Shown here piece after piece: positions 37,045 to 47,901 of a DNA stretch of 64,000 nucleotides. Below the pieces are notes generated by a model. It was given only the letters and a program-made list of their open reading frames with translations. It did no database searches and was not told the origin of the DNA. Origin of the DNA: Proales similis (lineage: Eukaryota; Rotifera; Eurotatoria; Ploima; Proalidae); NCBI GenBank assembly GCA_019059635.1, contig JAGVRJ010000003.1, forward strand, positions 2,976,001-3,040,000, in the 5' to 3' direction. A program made the translations under genes and the position numbers. Positions within the stretch are counted from its first letter, which is position 1. Each line of letters opens with the position of its first letter.

Positions 37045-37437
37045 AGCCCTATTTGATGAATCTTATAAAGTTCTTCTCTAGCTTTATTTCCAAATATTTG
37101 AGGATAGTTATTTTAGATGTTTTACGTAGGCCATAGGTATTTAAAGGGCCCAACTCATTGCTTCGATTGCTAGCAAAATTAGCCTAATGGAGAGCTCTAC
37201 AAAAAATGTAGTGTAACTACTAGTTGGAATAGAGCCAGTACTAGACATCTCTCGTAGTGAAAGTCGCAGGCCAAAGGTAAAAAGGCATTATGTGAATAAA
37301 AAAATTCATTAATTCAAAATACGAATGAATGAGCTGTCTCAGCAAATTTTACAAACCTTCTTACGGGAACTAGTCAAGCTGCTTACCCAATTTAATTATC
37401 AATTAAATCAAAAGATAAAGAAGAAAATTTAATTTAT
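37045..37437. other. Intergenic region
   Basis: AT-rich sequence between the amidase start and the EIF1AD stop codon. No gene or repeat is recognised. Confidence 0.4.
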
Positions 37438-38032
37438 TCAAGATTCTTCATCAGTAATACATTCTTCTAATTCTGAATCTAAATCAGGCAAATAATCATT
37501 ATGTTTTGCTGCTGAATTTTCATCACCTAACTCAAAAGCAGATGGCCTAGACAAACTTAAATAATATATTTTAGCCTTTTAGTTAAAATAAATAGTTACC
37601 AGATTCCTTGATTTTTTAGATAACGAATATTATCTTTGTCCAATATATGAACTATTTCACCTTTCACTTTGTTCCCTTCCTCAATTGGATCAATAATTAC
37701 AAAATCGCCTTTATTTGCAAAGAATTGTGTTTCAGTTTGAAATCCAGATTTTTCAACGATTTCAACGATTGAAATTCACCTCGCTTAATCCATACTGATT
37801 TTCTGAACTTTGCTGGCATTGAAACAATAAAAGCCTCTCCTTCACTGGACTGTACATCGTGGAGATTGTTTCCTCGAGGTGCTTTTATCTAGAATTCGAT
37901 TAGAAGATGTTCTGCTTGACGAAGAACAAAATAACACAAAATAACCTGCACTATTTGCTGTTGATCACTAGGGCTGGCATAGGTTTGCTCAGCTTCAATA
38001 AAAACATGCTTTTTCTTTGTTGCGGCTGACAT
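37438..38032 (-). CDS. EIF1AD: eIF1A-domain protein EIF1AD (4 exons, one-base frame break)
   Basis: Minus-strand exons are 38032-37946, 37888-37781, one from about 37709 to 37602, and a last one ending at 37438. The conceptual product starts [10 protein letters not shown] and continues [10 protein letters not shown], then [36 protein letters not shown] and VKGEI. This is the S1/OB-fold core of EIF1AD, a nuclear relative of eIF1A linked to stress response and small-subunit biogenesis. The last exon is acidic, as in the family. Within exon 2 the frame breaks at the AAA/TTT run 37800-37802: codons before and after match the family, but one base is missing. Either the sequence has an indel error or this copy is broken. 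The last intron boundary is uncertain by a few bases. Introns are short (about 44-72 bp). Confidence 0.85.
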
Positions 38033-38230
38033 TTTCGAAAATTATTTTATTTTTTCACAACGTTCCTATTTATAATAATCAGGTTATACTCTGCAGATCA
38101 AAACTAACAAAGTGAAACATCATATATTAGGAGAGCTGAGAATCATCAATAATATTTCATTTGAATATCAACCTTGAATCCTCTCGCAAAAATGCTTTAT
38201 TAACACAATTAAAAATGAAAACGACTTATT

Positions 38231-40825
38231 TCAAAATCTAAAATCAGCAACTCCAACATCCCCCACTCTCAATAAGTTTGTGCCGCTACGGGAATCAATT
38301 TGGGATTCTGCTAAATTCAAATAGATGCCAAACTTTGAATTATTCTTAAAACTATGTAAGTTTTTCAAGAGATTTTCATTATTCTTGAAGGTAGCTTCTG
38401 TTTGCTTTATGTTTATCATTTGACAACGAACGCAGTTGTCCTGAACTTGGAATTTCATCATTTGATTTCCTCTTAATATTTGTAAGCTTCTCCAATTTTC
38501 TTCTTCTAAAGGATAACTTGGCAAGCCATAATCTAATGTATCGATAATTAAATTTGCTCTAAATTGTTTTGCCAGTGTCTGTAAATTTTGTTCCAATGTT
38601 TGTTGGCTGCTCTTTTCTGGCTGATTTTGCCCTATTTCCAGGCTTTCATGTAGCCTTCTGACACTCTTCATATTCAAAAGCAAAAAACTTGCTTTATTTA
38701 CAAAATTGAATTCAGAATTTGTATTTGATTCAGATATTCGAACCAGAAATAGAACTCCGTCTGAATTTAACACTCTTGATAGCCATTTACTCACCTTTTC
38801 CCCTTGATCAATACAAAGCTTGCCATTAACCGACCTTGTTCGCTTTTCATCAGAATTGGCGATTGGCAATGTAAAAGCTTCATTGCTGAAATTCAAACTT
38901 AAAGTTTTTCTTCTCAAATCGATTGATGGTTTCAAGAAAGCCAAGCTTGGAAGTCTCTTTTGAGTAGCGGGCAGGCCATTATGATCAAGTATCATCCAAT
39001 TTCTGTCGTATTTCAATCCAGCATATGAAAGCGGCCATTCGGACTCCACTTGGATAGGGGCACAAGATTTGATTGGATAAAGCAAGATTTGAGAAATCTT
39101 AAAATAGCGCAAGCCAACTTCATGAGCTAAATTTGAATTTTCGCCCGTTAATTGGTAGAAAAACCGGTGATTTTGATTTGGCCTCTCTCTTTCAAGAAAA
39201 GTTTCCGCAAGGAACTTTAAAAAATGATTTATATCCTCCTGCAGGGAAGAATAGCCAAAGCTGATCCTAATAGCACCCGTAGGAAGACCATTAATAAGGT
39301 CTATATCATCTCCGCACTGCCTGCCGTATAAATAAAAGTTATTTTTAAAGTTTAAGTTATCCGAGAGATGGGGCAGAAATTGTTGACATGCTCCAATGTT
39401 ACAAAAGCATCCAGTGCGAAATTGAATATTCTTTTGTTGAGCCAGCTTGTCGACTAAATTAAACCCAATATAACGATCCATTGAGTCCTTTAAGTTGAAT
39501 GCTATAATTGGGCCATATTTTATTTGAGTCATGTCATCTTTGATCCTATAGACTTCCACCATTGTTTGCCCATTCCAATGCTTTAACTCCTGCATCTTTA
39601 TCAAGCAATCTCTGACAAGTGGCTCGACATGAGCTTCAATAATTGTAAATCCTCGATCAAACGTTAATTGCTCAAATTTTTCGATCGACGTTTTAAGGGC
39701 GAAAATTGACAAATAAGAAACAGTTCCGTCTTCGAAAGTCTCATGGAAGTAATGATCACGGCATATCTGACGTGGCTTTCGGTCGAAATCGAGACCGGAC
39801 ACGATACAATTACGAAAAAGCACCTCTTCTTGATCAACAAGTGCCATCGCAACAGTTCCGCCTCCGAAATAGCTGTTCCTTGATAAAGACTGACGAACTT
39901 TTTCTGACTTTCGGACAACTAATGCACCCAATCCTGTTGGGAAACCAAACATTTTGTAAAATGAAAGAATGAAAAAATCTGGCTTGGTAACTGCTAAATC
40001 AAAAGCTGAAGTACACACCAAAGAAGCAGTATCAAGGCAAACAAACCAATTGGTGTCTTGATTTTCTATAGACGAGATATGAACTTTTGAGTTGGATTCT
40101 GAGAAATCAAATCCACATTTTTGGATTTCATGAACTAATTTGAGATCATATTTTCTTCCATTAAAATTACTTTGTGCAGGGTAAACAAATAAGTTTCGGA
40201 AAAGCTTTGAAGTTTCATCTGAATTTGTAAGGACTTGTTTTTTTTTTGATATTTGAAAAGCATCAAAAACTTGAACGCTTTTTTCCTGTTCCTTAAAGCA
40301 GTAGATTTCAACTTCTTGCTGAAAACTTAGCAAGTATTGTCTCATTCCAATGACTGAAGTATGATTATCATTTAAATAAGAAAAAATAGCGCGATCTTTC
40401 TCGTTTACAGATGGTAAATGATCATCTTTTTGGGCTTCAGCTTGAAAACTTATGAAGCTAAAGCTTTCTATCAAAAGTTTAAGAGCTGCTGTAGCATTCG
40501 CAACAAATATAACATCATATTCCTCTGAGCTTGAGTTAAAAAGAGACAGCACCTTTTCACGAGTATCTTGAATCATATATTTGGTATATTCCCCAGTTTC
40601 ATTTCGACTATGGGGGTTGGTAAAAAAAGGAGTTGAACTAAAAGCACTCAGCTCGGCAAATTGGCTTAGCGCGCTTTTCATGTAAATCCCGCTAGCGGCA
40701 TGATCCATGAAAACTTTTCCTTTTAAGTGAGAAAGATCTCCTTCCAAAGTGTCAATATTACTTTTTCCTGATTCAGTTCTCATTAACCTGATGCGGTTTC
40801 GATATTTATCCAATATAGAATTCAT
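38231..40825 (-). CDS. MOCOS: Molybdenum cofactor sulfurase
   Basis: A single exon encodes 864 residues (human: 888). The N-terminal two-thirds is a class-V, NifS-like, PLP-dependent domain. It opens with VFMDHAASGIY and has FVANATAALKL and the lysine motif ILSFYKMFGFPTGLGALVV (PLP Lys291). The cysteine motif TGCFCNIGACQ near residue 465 carries the persulfide-forming Cys. The C-terminal third (from about 575) is a MOSC domain with YPIKSCAPI, YDRNWMI and the DNCVRCQM cysteine motif. The enzyme transfers sulfur to the molybdenum cofactor of xanthine dehydrogenase and aldehyde oxidase. All motifs are intact. It is intronless and lies between EIF1AD (198 bp away) and MAP3K4, all on the same strand. 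Confidence 0.95.
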   Translation of the reverse strand: MNSILDKYRNRIRLMRTESGKSNIDTLEGDLSHLKGKVFMDHAASGIYMKSALSQFAELSAFSSTPFFTNPHSRNETGEYTKYMIQDTREKVLSLFNSSSEEYDVIFVANATAALKLLIESFSFISFQAEAQKDDHLPSVNEKDRAIFSYLNDNHTSVIGMRQYLLSFQQEVEIYCFKEQEKSVQVFDAFQISKKKQVLTNSDETSKLFRNLFVYPAQSNFNGRKYDLKLVHEIQKCGFDFSESNSKVHISSIENQDTNWFVCLDTASLVCTSAFDLAVTKPDFFILSFYKMFGFPTGLGALVVRKSEKVRQSLSRNSYFGGGTVAMALVDQEEVLFRNCIVSGLDFDRKPRQICRDHYFHETFEDGTVSYLSIFALKTSIEKFEQLTFDRGFTIIEAHVEPLVRDCLIKMQELKHWNGQTMVEVYRIKDDMTQIKYGPIIAFNLKDSMDRYIGFNLVDKLAQQKNIQFRTGCFCNIGACQQFLPHLSDNLNFKNNFYLYGRQCGDDIDLINGLPTGAIRISFGYSSLQEDINHFLKFLAETFLERERPNQNHRFFYQLTGENSNLAHEVGLRYFKISQILLYPIKSCAPIQVESEWPLSYAGLKYDRNWMILDHNGLPATQKRLPSLAFLKPSIDLRRKTLSLNFSNEAFTLPIANSDEKRTRSVNGKLCIDQGEKVSKWLSRVLNSDGVLFLVRISESNTNSEFNFVNKASFLLLNMKSVRRLHESLEIGQNQPEKSSQQTLEQNLQTLAKQFRANLIIDTLDYGLPSYPLEEENWRSLQILRGNQMMKFQVQDNCVRCQMINIKQTEATFKNNENLLKNLHSFKNNSKFGIYLNLAESQIDSRSGTNLLRVGDVGVADFRF

Positions 40826-41063
40826 ATTGCTGAAAATATACTCTCTATCAAATTATGATTTAGTCGAGACAAAATTAAGACTAAATTATAAAGTGCAACA
40901 TTCTAAGGACTTAAATGAACTCCTCTGTTTTAAAGAATTTATTTATGACAATTTATTCTTGGTTGAATAAAAAGGACGCCGAGATAAGATAAAAAGTCGA
41001 AGATAAAAACAAATATATTTGATTCAAACAAAACTCCTCTTGATTGTTGGTGAAAAGTTTTTA

Positions 41064-44000
41064 TCATAAAGATTGGCGGTCATCAAAAGAATTAAATATT
41101 TTTACAAAAGCATGATCTAGAAGACTCGCGGCACTATATCTATCGTTTGGGTCAAATTCTAGGCACTTGTCCAGAAAGTCTATGGCTTCAATGCTTATTT
41201 CTGCAGTATTGTTAGGATATGGAGGCTTTTTTAGACTCTTTTCAACGTGAACACAATAAATTATATTATGGTCAAGCATTGGGTGCCATGGTCTTTTTCC
41301 AGTAAACATTTCAATAACTACACAACCGACGCTCCAAATATCGGCGGTAGAGGTGTAGCCTGCATCCATGCTTCCACTACTAGCCATGACTTCAGGAGCC
41401 ATGAAAGCGAATGTTCCCATGAAACCAGTGACAGTTTGTTTGCCGCTGCTGCCACGGCCGCCCGGTCCCATTTTATCATGAAATTTGATCGAGCAACCAA
41501 AGTCGCCCAACTTTAATACTGTTCTTTCTGGATGTTTTGGATCTATGACTTTGAGAAAAATATTTGCACCCTTGATATCACGATGCATAATTCCGTTCTC
41601 ATGAAGGCAATCAACAGCCTTTAAAAGGGACTTGGTTAATTCTCTGACTATGTTTTCGGGTAAACCAGATGCTTCCCTACTCATACGATCAAGAGTAGAT
41701 TGATCTCCGCAGAACTCCATGAATATTAAAATTTCTTTCCGATGTAATTCCACTCCATACATTTTAACGAGATTCTCATGCTCAATGTTGGTCATGTTGT
41801 TGATCTCAGATACCACAAGCTCGATAGCAACAATATCATCTGGTTTAAAATTTATTTTCTTCATGGCCATAGCTTCCCCATTGTCCAAGTTTACACATGA
41901 AAATACTTTTCCGAATTGACCTTCTCCAATTTGTATGCCTAACTGCCAACGGAAATTGACGTTGCTAGCAGTAAGTGTTTCGTTTATACTACGCCCTTTT
42001 TTAGCTTCGGCGTCAAGAATTCTTCCAATGTGCTGTTTGGAGCGAAGAAAAGACTCTCTCTTCGTATCTATTTCTATACACTCTTTTTGGAATCTGTTAA
42101 AACAGTTATCCTCATTTAAATATGTTTGCCCATTTAATATAGCCGATTGCAGTCTTAGTTCCTCAGCATTGAGATCATCAGATATTTCCTCTATCCCTTT
42201 CGACTGTGTGTTATCGGTGTTAGCCGCTTTTTCTGAAAGAAGGGAAATTTCTGGTTGTCGCTCTCCTACAACATGCGAAATGCATCCTTCTATAGCCTCG
42301 CTCAATGACTTGTAAGTCTCTTCATCGAGGTAGCTTGCATGCTTCCATGCCTCTTGTAATAGTTGGATTCCCTTTTTAACAGACCAAGGTCGAATTGTGC
42401 GACCTCTTCCTCTCTCAGTCTTGTCCATAATATATTTGCACCACATAATGCAAAAACAGCTGAGGCCTTTTACAAACTGAGGTGCTTTATCAATCGTCAT
42501 AAATTTCATTGATTCGCTCTCTAGCTCAATTCCCAAGTTGAAACTAGCTCTCCATATTTCAGCTAGATGTCTGTGAGTTACAGATCGAGGACAGTCCATA
42601 TTGCTGAACGTACTGAGTGAATGAGTTGGGTTGTTATCTATCAATATTTTCGAATAATTGAGAAGGGAACTTGGTGATGGAGCGGCCAAAATTTTGAGAT
42701 CTTTTTCTATTGAACGAATATAATCGACTACATCTTTTCGAAGATTTAAAATTGATTCTTTCAGTTCATCAAGTGCATATTCAATATTCGGATGAAAGCT
42801 AGTTCTTTCTTTGTCTAACTTCAAGTCTAAAAATCTAAGCTCTCGGGTTAAATGATCTCGATATCTCAGCAGATCTCGTCGGTTTGATGTAACCAGAGTA
42901 AGACTAAAGTGTTTGTCAACGATATTTTTGTGCTGGTATAGACTCCTTCGTACGGGCATTGAAGCGTATAGATTTAAAGTATTCCCATGCCACTTCCAAT
43001 TTGAACCAAACTTCATTTCTGCAATGTTTTCGGGAATATGTAAATAAATTAAATAACCAGTTGAACGAAGCTGGTATGAAATGACGAATGGTGTACTTGA
43101 GCCGTCTGAAATTTCAGAGCTCTCGCACAATTTTGTTTGATTCATTTCCTCGAAGAATCTGTTTTTAGGTTTTGGAGAAGACTCTAATTCTGATTTTTCA
43201 ATATTCTCATTCAAATCTGCAGTAATCTCATTGCTCTTTTCACTTGTAATAAAAAGTAGTCGAATTATTTGAGCTTTATACTTCAACAGTTCATTTGGTA
43301 CGAAAACTAAAAAGGAGGGTTTCTGTTTGTTTATCTGATGATCTTTGGTTGTTCGATCATATTTCTTGCAATAAAAAGAATTTTGAGAAAGATCGAACAT
43401 TCCTTTGAATGAAGAGTTAAGCTCAGGATTTGTAAAACATATTAGATAGTGATTTGTTCTTTTAAGCCAATCCAGCACTCCATCTATGTTAGAAAAGTTA
43501 TCAGGTTGAAGCTGGCTATTTGCATTCGGATCAAAAACATATTTAGCTGCGAGTTCTAAATCACTTGTAAGTGTAGAACATAAATGAAGGGTGCTCATGC
43601 AGTTCTTTTGGAACTGATTTATCTGAAGCTTAAATTCGCTACACCTCACGTGCTGGTTTTCAGACATGGTTGAATTAAAGCTTGGTAACTCTGAAATTTT
43701 TGAGCTTAGATCAAAATCTTCATCAAAGTAGTCTGGAGAATCAAAACAGCTCAAGTAGTCCATAAGCGGTTGTTTATGGTTCATGTCCAGTTCATTTATC
43801 ATGTGACTTATCGCTACCACTAGCGAGCTTGATACTGAGCAAAAACGACGAGCATAAACATCTTCACTAGCTATCACATAGAAAAGATTGTTTTTGCAAA
43901 AGTTCCATTCATATTTGAGAACGCGCAGCGCTTTAGGGATATCTCTTACATTAATAAGATCATGAATCCAAGCTATCAAAATGTTTAAATAAATATCTAT

Positions 44001-46259
44001 GAGTTGCTTAAGATCCTCATCAAATTTCATTAAATCACTCTCTAGGGCTACTTGGGCATCTAATTCACCTTTTTCAAACACACTGAAGACCATGTGATAA
44101 TAAAGCTGGCGAACAATTATGGCCTGTTCGATACATTCACGGCATTCGTCAGTAAGAACTCGGGCACTAAGAAGCGTGAATTTGAAATCATTGGTATTTG
44201 ATTCTGGAACTGCATCTTTTGGATTGCGTAGCCGAGCCTTATTTTCTATTTGTATTTGGACACAAACATGCATCATATCTAATATAATATTGTTTAAGAA
44301 TAAGTAAAGGGGTCGCAATGAAGGAAGCTTGAGTTTTTTGAATCCATCTCCATTAATTCCATAGTTTAACGATTCTTCGTCTATTTGAAATTTTTTGAAT
44401 AAATATTCGGAGAATCGATGATGAAGAGGCATGAGGTGATAAAAATCGTCACGCGAATTTTTTTCACACCGATTGACTTGAAGAAATTGAAGAGCACTGA
44501 TTAAAGAATCTATCAGCAAATTACGAATCTCAAGGCAAGTTTTTTGCAATCCAACTTTTCGGAGACGCTTTTGCATGAACTCTCTAAATACTGCCAATCT
44601 TGTACTTTTACTTAAGCTTGCAAAATCGGTTTGATAATCAACGGTATCTTCTGAAACTTCTAATTTTGCCTCATCATATCCTGGCTCAATCAAACTGAAT
44701 CTGACTGGGTTGTTCGAGTCAAGGCTTAAATCTTGGGTTGAGTCAAAAGTATCATTAAACGACGTATTGTTTGCATTAGGGAGAGTCTGAGAAACAGGAG
44801 GCGTGTTGCAAGAGGAACAGTATGAGTTCAAGTGATATAGCTGTACATGAAGCAGATGTTCTTTTCCTTGGCTTGAAACCTGCTGATCCACGGCGGTTCT
44901 ACCTCTAAGTGAATCTGCATCTGATTCGTATCGAATATTAGGTTTCAAGGGATTCGGAAAGTTGGCTTGGTCCTTCCATTCCCATGAACATTCATGCGTT
45001 GATATCAACTTAGTTTTAATCGCGCTTAACTCTTCTTGAGTGTATTCTAAACTTTCAGAAAACCAGTGCCATTCAGAGCAACCGTGTAAAACATCTTGAC
45101 GGCTTTTATGAAGTTCAGCCTCGTCAACTTTTTCATCGGTTTTATTCATAATTTCTGAAGGATCGATTCTTCTTAATTTTTTGAAACCTATATAGCGACC
45201 AAATCTGTCACTTGTGTCCATAAGCTCCTTTGAAACTTTGTACCATACTACAAGTGTATTGAGAATTGAATGAAAGTTATTATTTCGGTATTGTATAACT
45301 TGTTCTTCAAGTTTTTTTAAAGAGGGATATAATCTAGTCTCTATAAAGTAAACCTTTTGAAGAATATCATCTATAATCCAGTAGATATAGGTATATCCAT
45401 CGATATATATCTGATCGTCTATTAAACATGAGTAGCTCATTGGAGTTTTCATCTTGCTATGAATCAAAAGCTCAAGATTACTAGATAGGTAGCTTAGATC
45501 TAAATTTTCAATTTTTTCTATTATTGCCGGAACAAGGCTTCGTGCTTTCTTAAGCCTGTTTTCGACCTCTTGCCTACTTTTGGATCGTTGCTCTGGGAAG
45601 AAAAAGTAATCAAATAGGTCTCTCCATAGTTCATGGGCGAGCTCTGATTTGGATTTACCAATAGCCTCTGAATTCTCTGTGTTAATCGTTGTACTTAGCT
45701 CGTCAGGAATTGATTGGTGAATTTTTGGAGAGGTTTCCTCGTGACATGGGCGCAGAGCAAGCTTAAATAAGTCGCATATGCGATTGTAGCTCTTTAGTTG
45801 CCCAGTATTTGATATAAGTAGAAAATCTGGGGGTTTCTGGGTAAGGTAGTTCAACGACTGATTATCAAGATCTAAAGCTATTTGATTCATTGAGTCGGTT
45901 GAATGCGAAATAGTATGCTGACTTGATTTATCAGAAACTAATAATGGATTCGGCTTCCTGGAATATGTTATTTTTTGAAATTCTCCTTCCTTTTTCAAAT
46001 ATCTTTCAGTGTCCTCAGTTTTCTCCAACTTTCCCCCGGTCATTTGAACAAGATGCTCGGTAGTTTTTTGATGGATTCTTTGCAAGCGACTTAAACTTCG
46101 TTTATTTTTTCGTCTGCTCCTCTGGCTAGATGTTTTTCTAAGTCTTGAATCTGTGGGTGGGCTCATGCATTCATTCTGAATCGCCAAATTTAAGTCTTCT
46201 TCATCAGATGAGCTATGGTTCTCAAAAAAGCTTTCAATCTTTCTCTCACTCATGTCCAT
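41064..46259 (-). CDS. MAP3K4: Mitogen-activated protein kinase kinase kinase 4
   Basis: A single exon of 5.2 kb encodes about 1731 residues; the first in-frame ATG is 46259. The last 285 residues are a Ser/Thr kinase: GEGQFGKVFSC P-loop, AMKKI catalytic Lys, IMHRDIKGANIF loop, LGDFG magnesium motif, and the FMAPEV activation-loop end. The closest resemblance is MEKK4 (GIQIGEGQFGKVYTCV in that family). The 1440 upstream residues match the MAP3K4 regulatory region in general layout: a basic, Ser-rich N-terminus, then long helical segments containing FLFNKR-type helices and the RPWSVKKGIQLLQEAW motif. In animals MAP3K4 activates p38/JNK via MKK3/6 and is activated by GADD45 proteins through the N-terminal region. 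The absence of any intron in so long a gene is notable. Confidence 0.93.
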   Translation of the reverse strand: MDMSERKIESFFENHSSSDEEDLNLAIQNECMSPPTDSRLRKTSSQRSRRKNKRSLSRLQRIHQKTTEHLVQMTGGKLEKTEDTERYLKKEGEFQKITYSRKPNPLLVSDKSSQHTISHSTDSMNQIALDLDNQSLNYLTQKPPDFLLISNTGQLKSYNRICDLFKLALRPCHEETSPKIHQSIPDELSTTINTENSEAIGKSKSELAHELWRDLFDYFFFPEQRSKSRQEVENRLKKARSLVPAIIEKIENLDLSYLSSNLELLIHSKMKTPMSYSCLIDDQIYIDGYTYIYWIIDDILQKVYFIETRLYPSLKKLEEQVIQYRNNNFHSILNTLVVWYKVSKELMDTSDRFGRYIGFKKLRRIDPSEIMNKTDEKVDEAELHKSRQDVLHGCSEWHWFSESLEYTQEELSAIKTKLISTHECSWEWKDQANFPNPLKPNIRYESDADSLRGRTAVDQQVSSQGKEHLLHVQLYHLNSYCSSCNTPPVSQTLPNANNTSFNDTFDSTQDLSLDSNNPVRFSLIEPGYDEAKLEVSEDTVDYQTDFASLSKSTRLAVFREFMQKRLRKVGLQKTCLEIRNLLIDSLISALQFLQVNRCEKNSRDDFYHLMPLHHRFSEYLFKKFQIDEESLNYGINGDGFKKLKLPSLRPLYLFLNNIILDMMHVCVQIQIENKARLRNPKDAVPESNTNDFKFTLLSARVLTDECRECIEQAIIVRQLYYHMVFSVFEKGELDAQVALESDLMKFDEDLKQLIDIYLNILIAWIHDLINVRDIPKALRVLKYEWNFCKNNLFYVIASEDVYARRFCSVSSSLVVAISHMINELDMNHKQPLMDYLSCFDSPDYFDEDFDLSSKISELPSFNSTMSENQHVRCSEFKLQINQFQKNCMSTLHLCSTLTSDLELAAKYVFDPNANSQLQPDNFSNIDGVLDWLKRTNHYLICFTNPELNSSFKGMFDLSQNSFYCKKYDRTTKDHQINKQKPSFLVFVPNELLKYKAQIIRLLFITSEKSNEITADLNENIEKSELESSPKPKNRFFEEMNQTKLCESSEISDGSSTPFVISYQLRSTGYLIYLHIPENIAEMKFGSNWKWHGNTLNLYASMPVRRSLYQHKNIVDKHFSLTLVTSNRRDLLRYRDHLTRELRFLDLKLDKERTSFHPNIEYALDELKESILNLRKDVVDYIRSIEKDLKILAAPSPSSLLNYSKILIDNNPTHSLSTFSNMDCPRSVTHRHLAEIWRASFNLGIELESESMKFMTIDKAPQFVKGLSCFCIMWCKYIMDKTERGRGRTIRPWSVKKGIQLLQEAWKHASYLDEETYKSLSEAIEGCISHVVGERQPEISLLSEKAANTDNTQSKGIEEISDDLNAEELRLQSAILNGQTYLNEDNCFNRFQKECIEIDTKRESFLRSKQHIGRILDAEAKKGRSINETLTASNVNFRWQLGIQIGEGQFGKVFSCVNLDNGEAMAMKKINFKPDDIVAIELVVSEINNMTNIEHENLVKMYGVELHRKEILIFMEFCGDQSTLDRMSREASGLPENIVRELTKSLLKAVDCLHENGIMHRDIKGANIFLKVIDPKHPERTVLKLGDFGCSIKFHDKMGPGGRGSSGKQTVTGFMGTFAFMAPEVMASSGSMDAGYTSTADIWSVGCVVIEMFTGKRPWHPMLDHNIIYCVHVEKSLKKPPYPNNTAEISIEAIDFLDKCLEFDPNDRYSAASLLDHAFVKIFNSFDDRQSL

Positions 46260-46526
46260 TTTTTGGTTTAATTCTATCAATCAAAAGAATTTATGCGAAG
46301 ATCAAGCAAACATTAAACTATACCTCTATATTTTCCACTGAACTACATTCATAACAAGATTAACAAAAAGCTTTCTAGGGAGTTGTGGTTTATCCTATGA
46401 AACCATGATATACCACCTAACCGATTTATATTTAATGAAAACCCCGTAATAAGCAGAAAAAGAAGGGTTATTTTTAATTTTTATCTTAAAGCGTTCAAGT
46501 ATTTTCTTGATCATTATTTCTTAATC
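46260..46526. other. Short intergenic region
   Basis: AT-rich sequence between the stop codon of the secreted WD40 protein and the MAP3K4 start. No other feature seen. Confidence 0.4.
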
Positions 46527-47901
46527 TTATAAGTTTGAAATATCCCATAAATAAACCTTCCAATCCTTCGACCCACTTACGAGAAAGGAATTGGGTAGAA
46601 GGTCGAAACTGGTTACAGAGTTTGTATGTCCAATTAGAGTCGCCGCAAGAGATTTATCAATTAACGTCCATATTTTAATAATCCCATCATCGGATGCACT
46701 AGCAAGATGGCTTTTCGAAAGCTTACGTAAATTACTTATTCCTTTTTCATGTGCTTTCCAGCTATCAAGAATGGTCCCCTTGTGCCAATTACAGATTTTA
46801 ATAAAACCGAGTGAATCTCCGAAAGCTAATAGGTCTTCAGCTATCAAAGACATAAAACGTATAGCCGCATCATTGAAAATAACTCTAAGCAAACTACCGG
46901 AGCGTAAGTCCCAAATCCTTATAGTTTTATCTTCGGAACAGCTAGCAATTTGATTTTGATTAAGAAGTTCAATATCATAAATGTTCCAGCTGTGGCCTGA
47001 TAAAGTTAACAATGTCCTTCCTGTGGTAATATCCCATATTCTTATTGTTCTATCAGTCGAGGCGCTTGCTAAATTTCCGGAAGGTAACTGAATAATATCT
47101 ACTGGGTAGCCAGAATGGCCATTCAGCGTTTTTATGAATGAATCACTTTGAAAGCTGTAAATTTTTATGAAACTAAATCCTGAACCTGCCACCAAGTTTT
47201 TGGCTTTATCTTCAGCAAGACAAAAAACAGTTCCGTCTATTTTTATAATTTTAAGCATGTGCGAACCGGCAGTATTCCATAACTTTATTCCATACTCAGA
47301 ACCAATAGATATAGTTCCGTCTGTCAGGACTAATAAACTCATAACCGAACCGTAATTATTCGCTATTGACCTAAAAGGGTAAATTATTGATAAAGGAATA
47401 GTTTGTATGCTTGTGGGAGGAATGGTCGCTGATTAGCGTCTCTGGCTTAGAGGTTGAAAAAGTCGAATCAGATGGGCTAAATTCAGATGATTGGCTAGGT
47501 AAAGTTAAAGATGTTGTTCCCAAAGTGCTGTTATATAGCTGACATCGGCAAATTGATATTTTGTCAAAAATCTCACAAGAGCTCATAATAGCATAGTTCA
47601 TTCGACAAAAGAATTGACAAGCTGCTCTATCCAAGCTACTATCTGGATCGCAGATTATGTTTTTCATTCCGTTTCCGTCATAATCAGAGGCAGAGTCATA
47701 AAGCTCATTGGCGCATTGAAGACAAGAAATTCCGAAAACAACTAAACAGTCCCTACAGTCCTGATTGCCAAAACAGCCAAACAGTGAACAAGTCGACAAA
47801 AACCTTTCACAGTTCAGCAAGGCGCACGTAGGGTGAGAAACACTTTGAACTTTCAAAATCAATAAAGTGTAGAATATCAACTTAAATATCTTGGCCGACA
47901 T
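46527..47901 (-). CDS. Secreted cysteine-rich WD40 protein (one-base frame break)
   Basis: The start at 47901 opens a signal peptide (MSAKIFKLIFYTLLILK) and about 110 residues with roughly 17 cysteines in close pairs, for example CALLNCERF, CSLFGCFGNQDC and CLQC. A Ser/Thr-rich stalk follows, then the frame ends at a stop (47371). A WD40 domain continues at once in the next frame to 46527. It has seven blades with NGHSGYP, SGHSWNI, KAHEKGI and IGHTNSV turns and IRIWD/IKIWT ends. Removing one base from the AAAA run at 47373-47376 joins both frames seamlessly, so I treat them as one gene of about 455 residues carrying either an indel error or a real frameshift. An intron is less likely because no suitable donor is visible nearby. 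Architecture: secretory Cys-rich module, stalk, beta-propeller. Function unknown. Confidence 0.7.

Noticed and set aside
46260-46280. Extension of MAP3K4 to a TTG at 46280
   Set aside because: Same reason; the ATG at 46259 is preferred, although upstream exons cannot be excluded.
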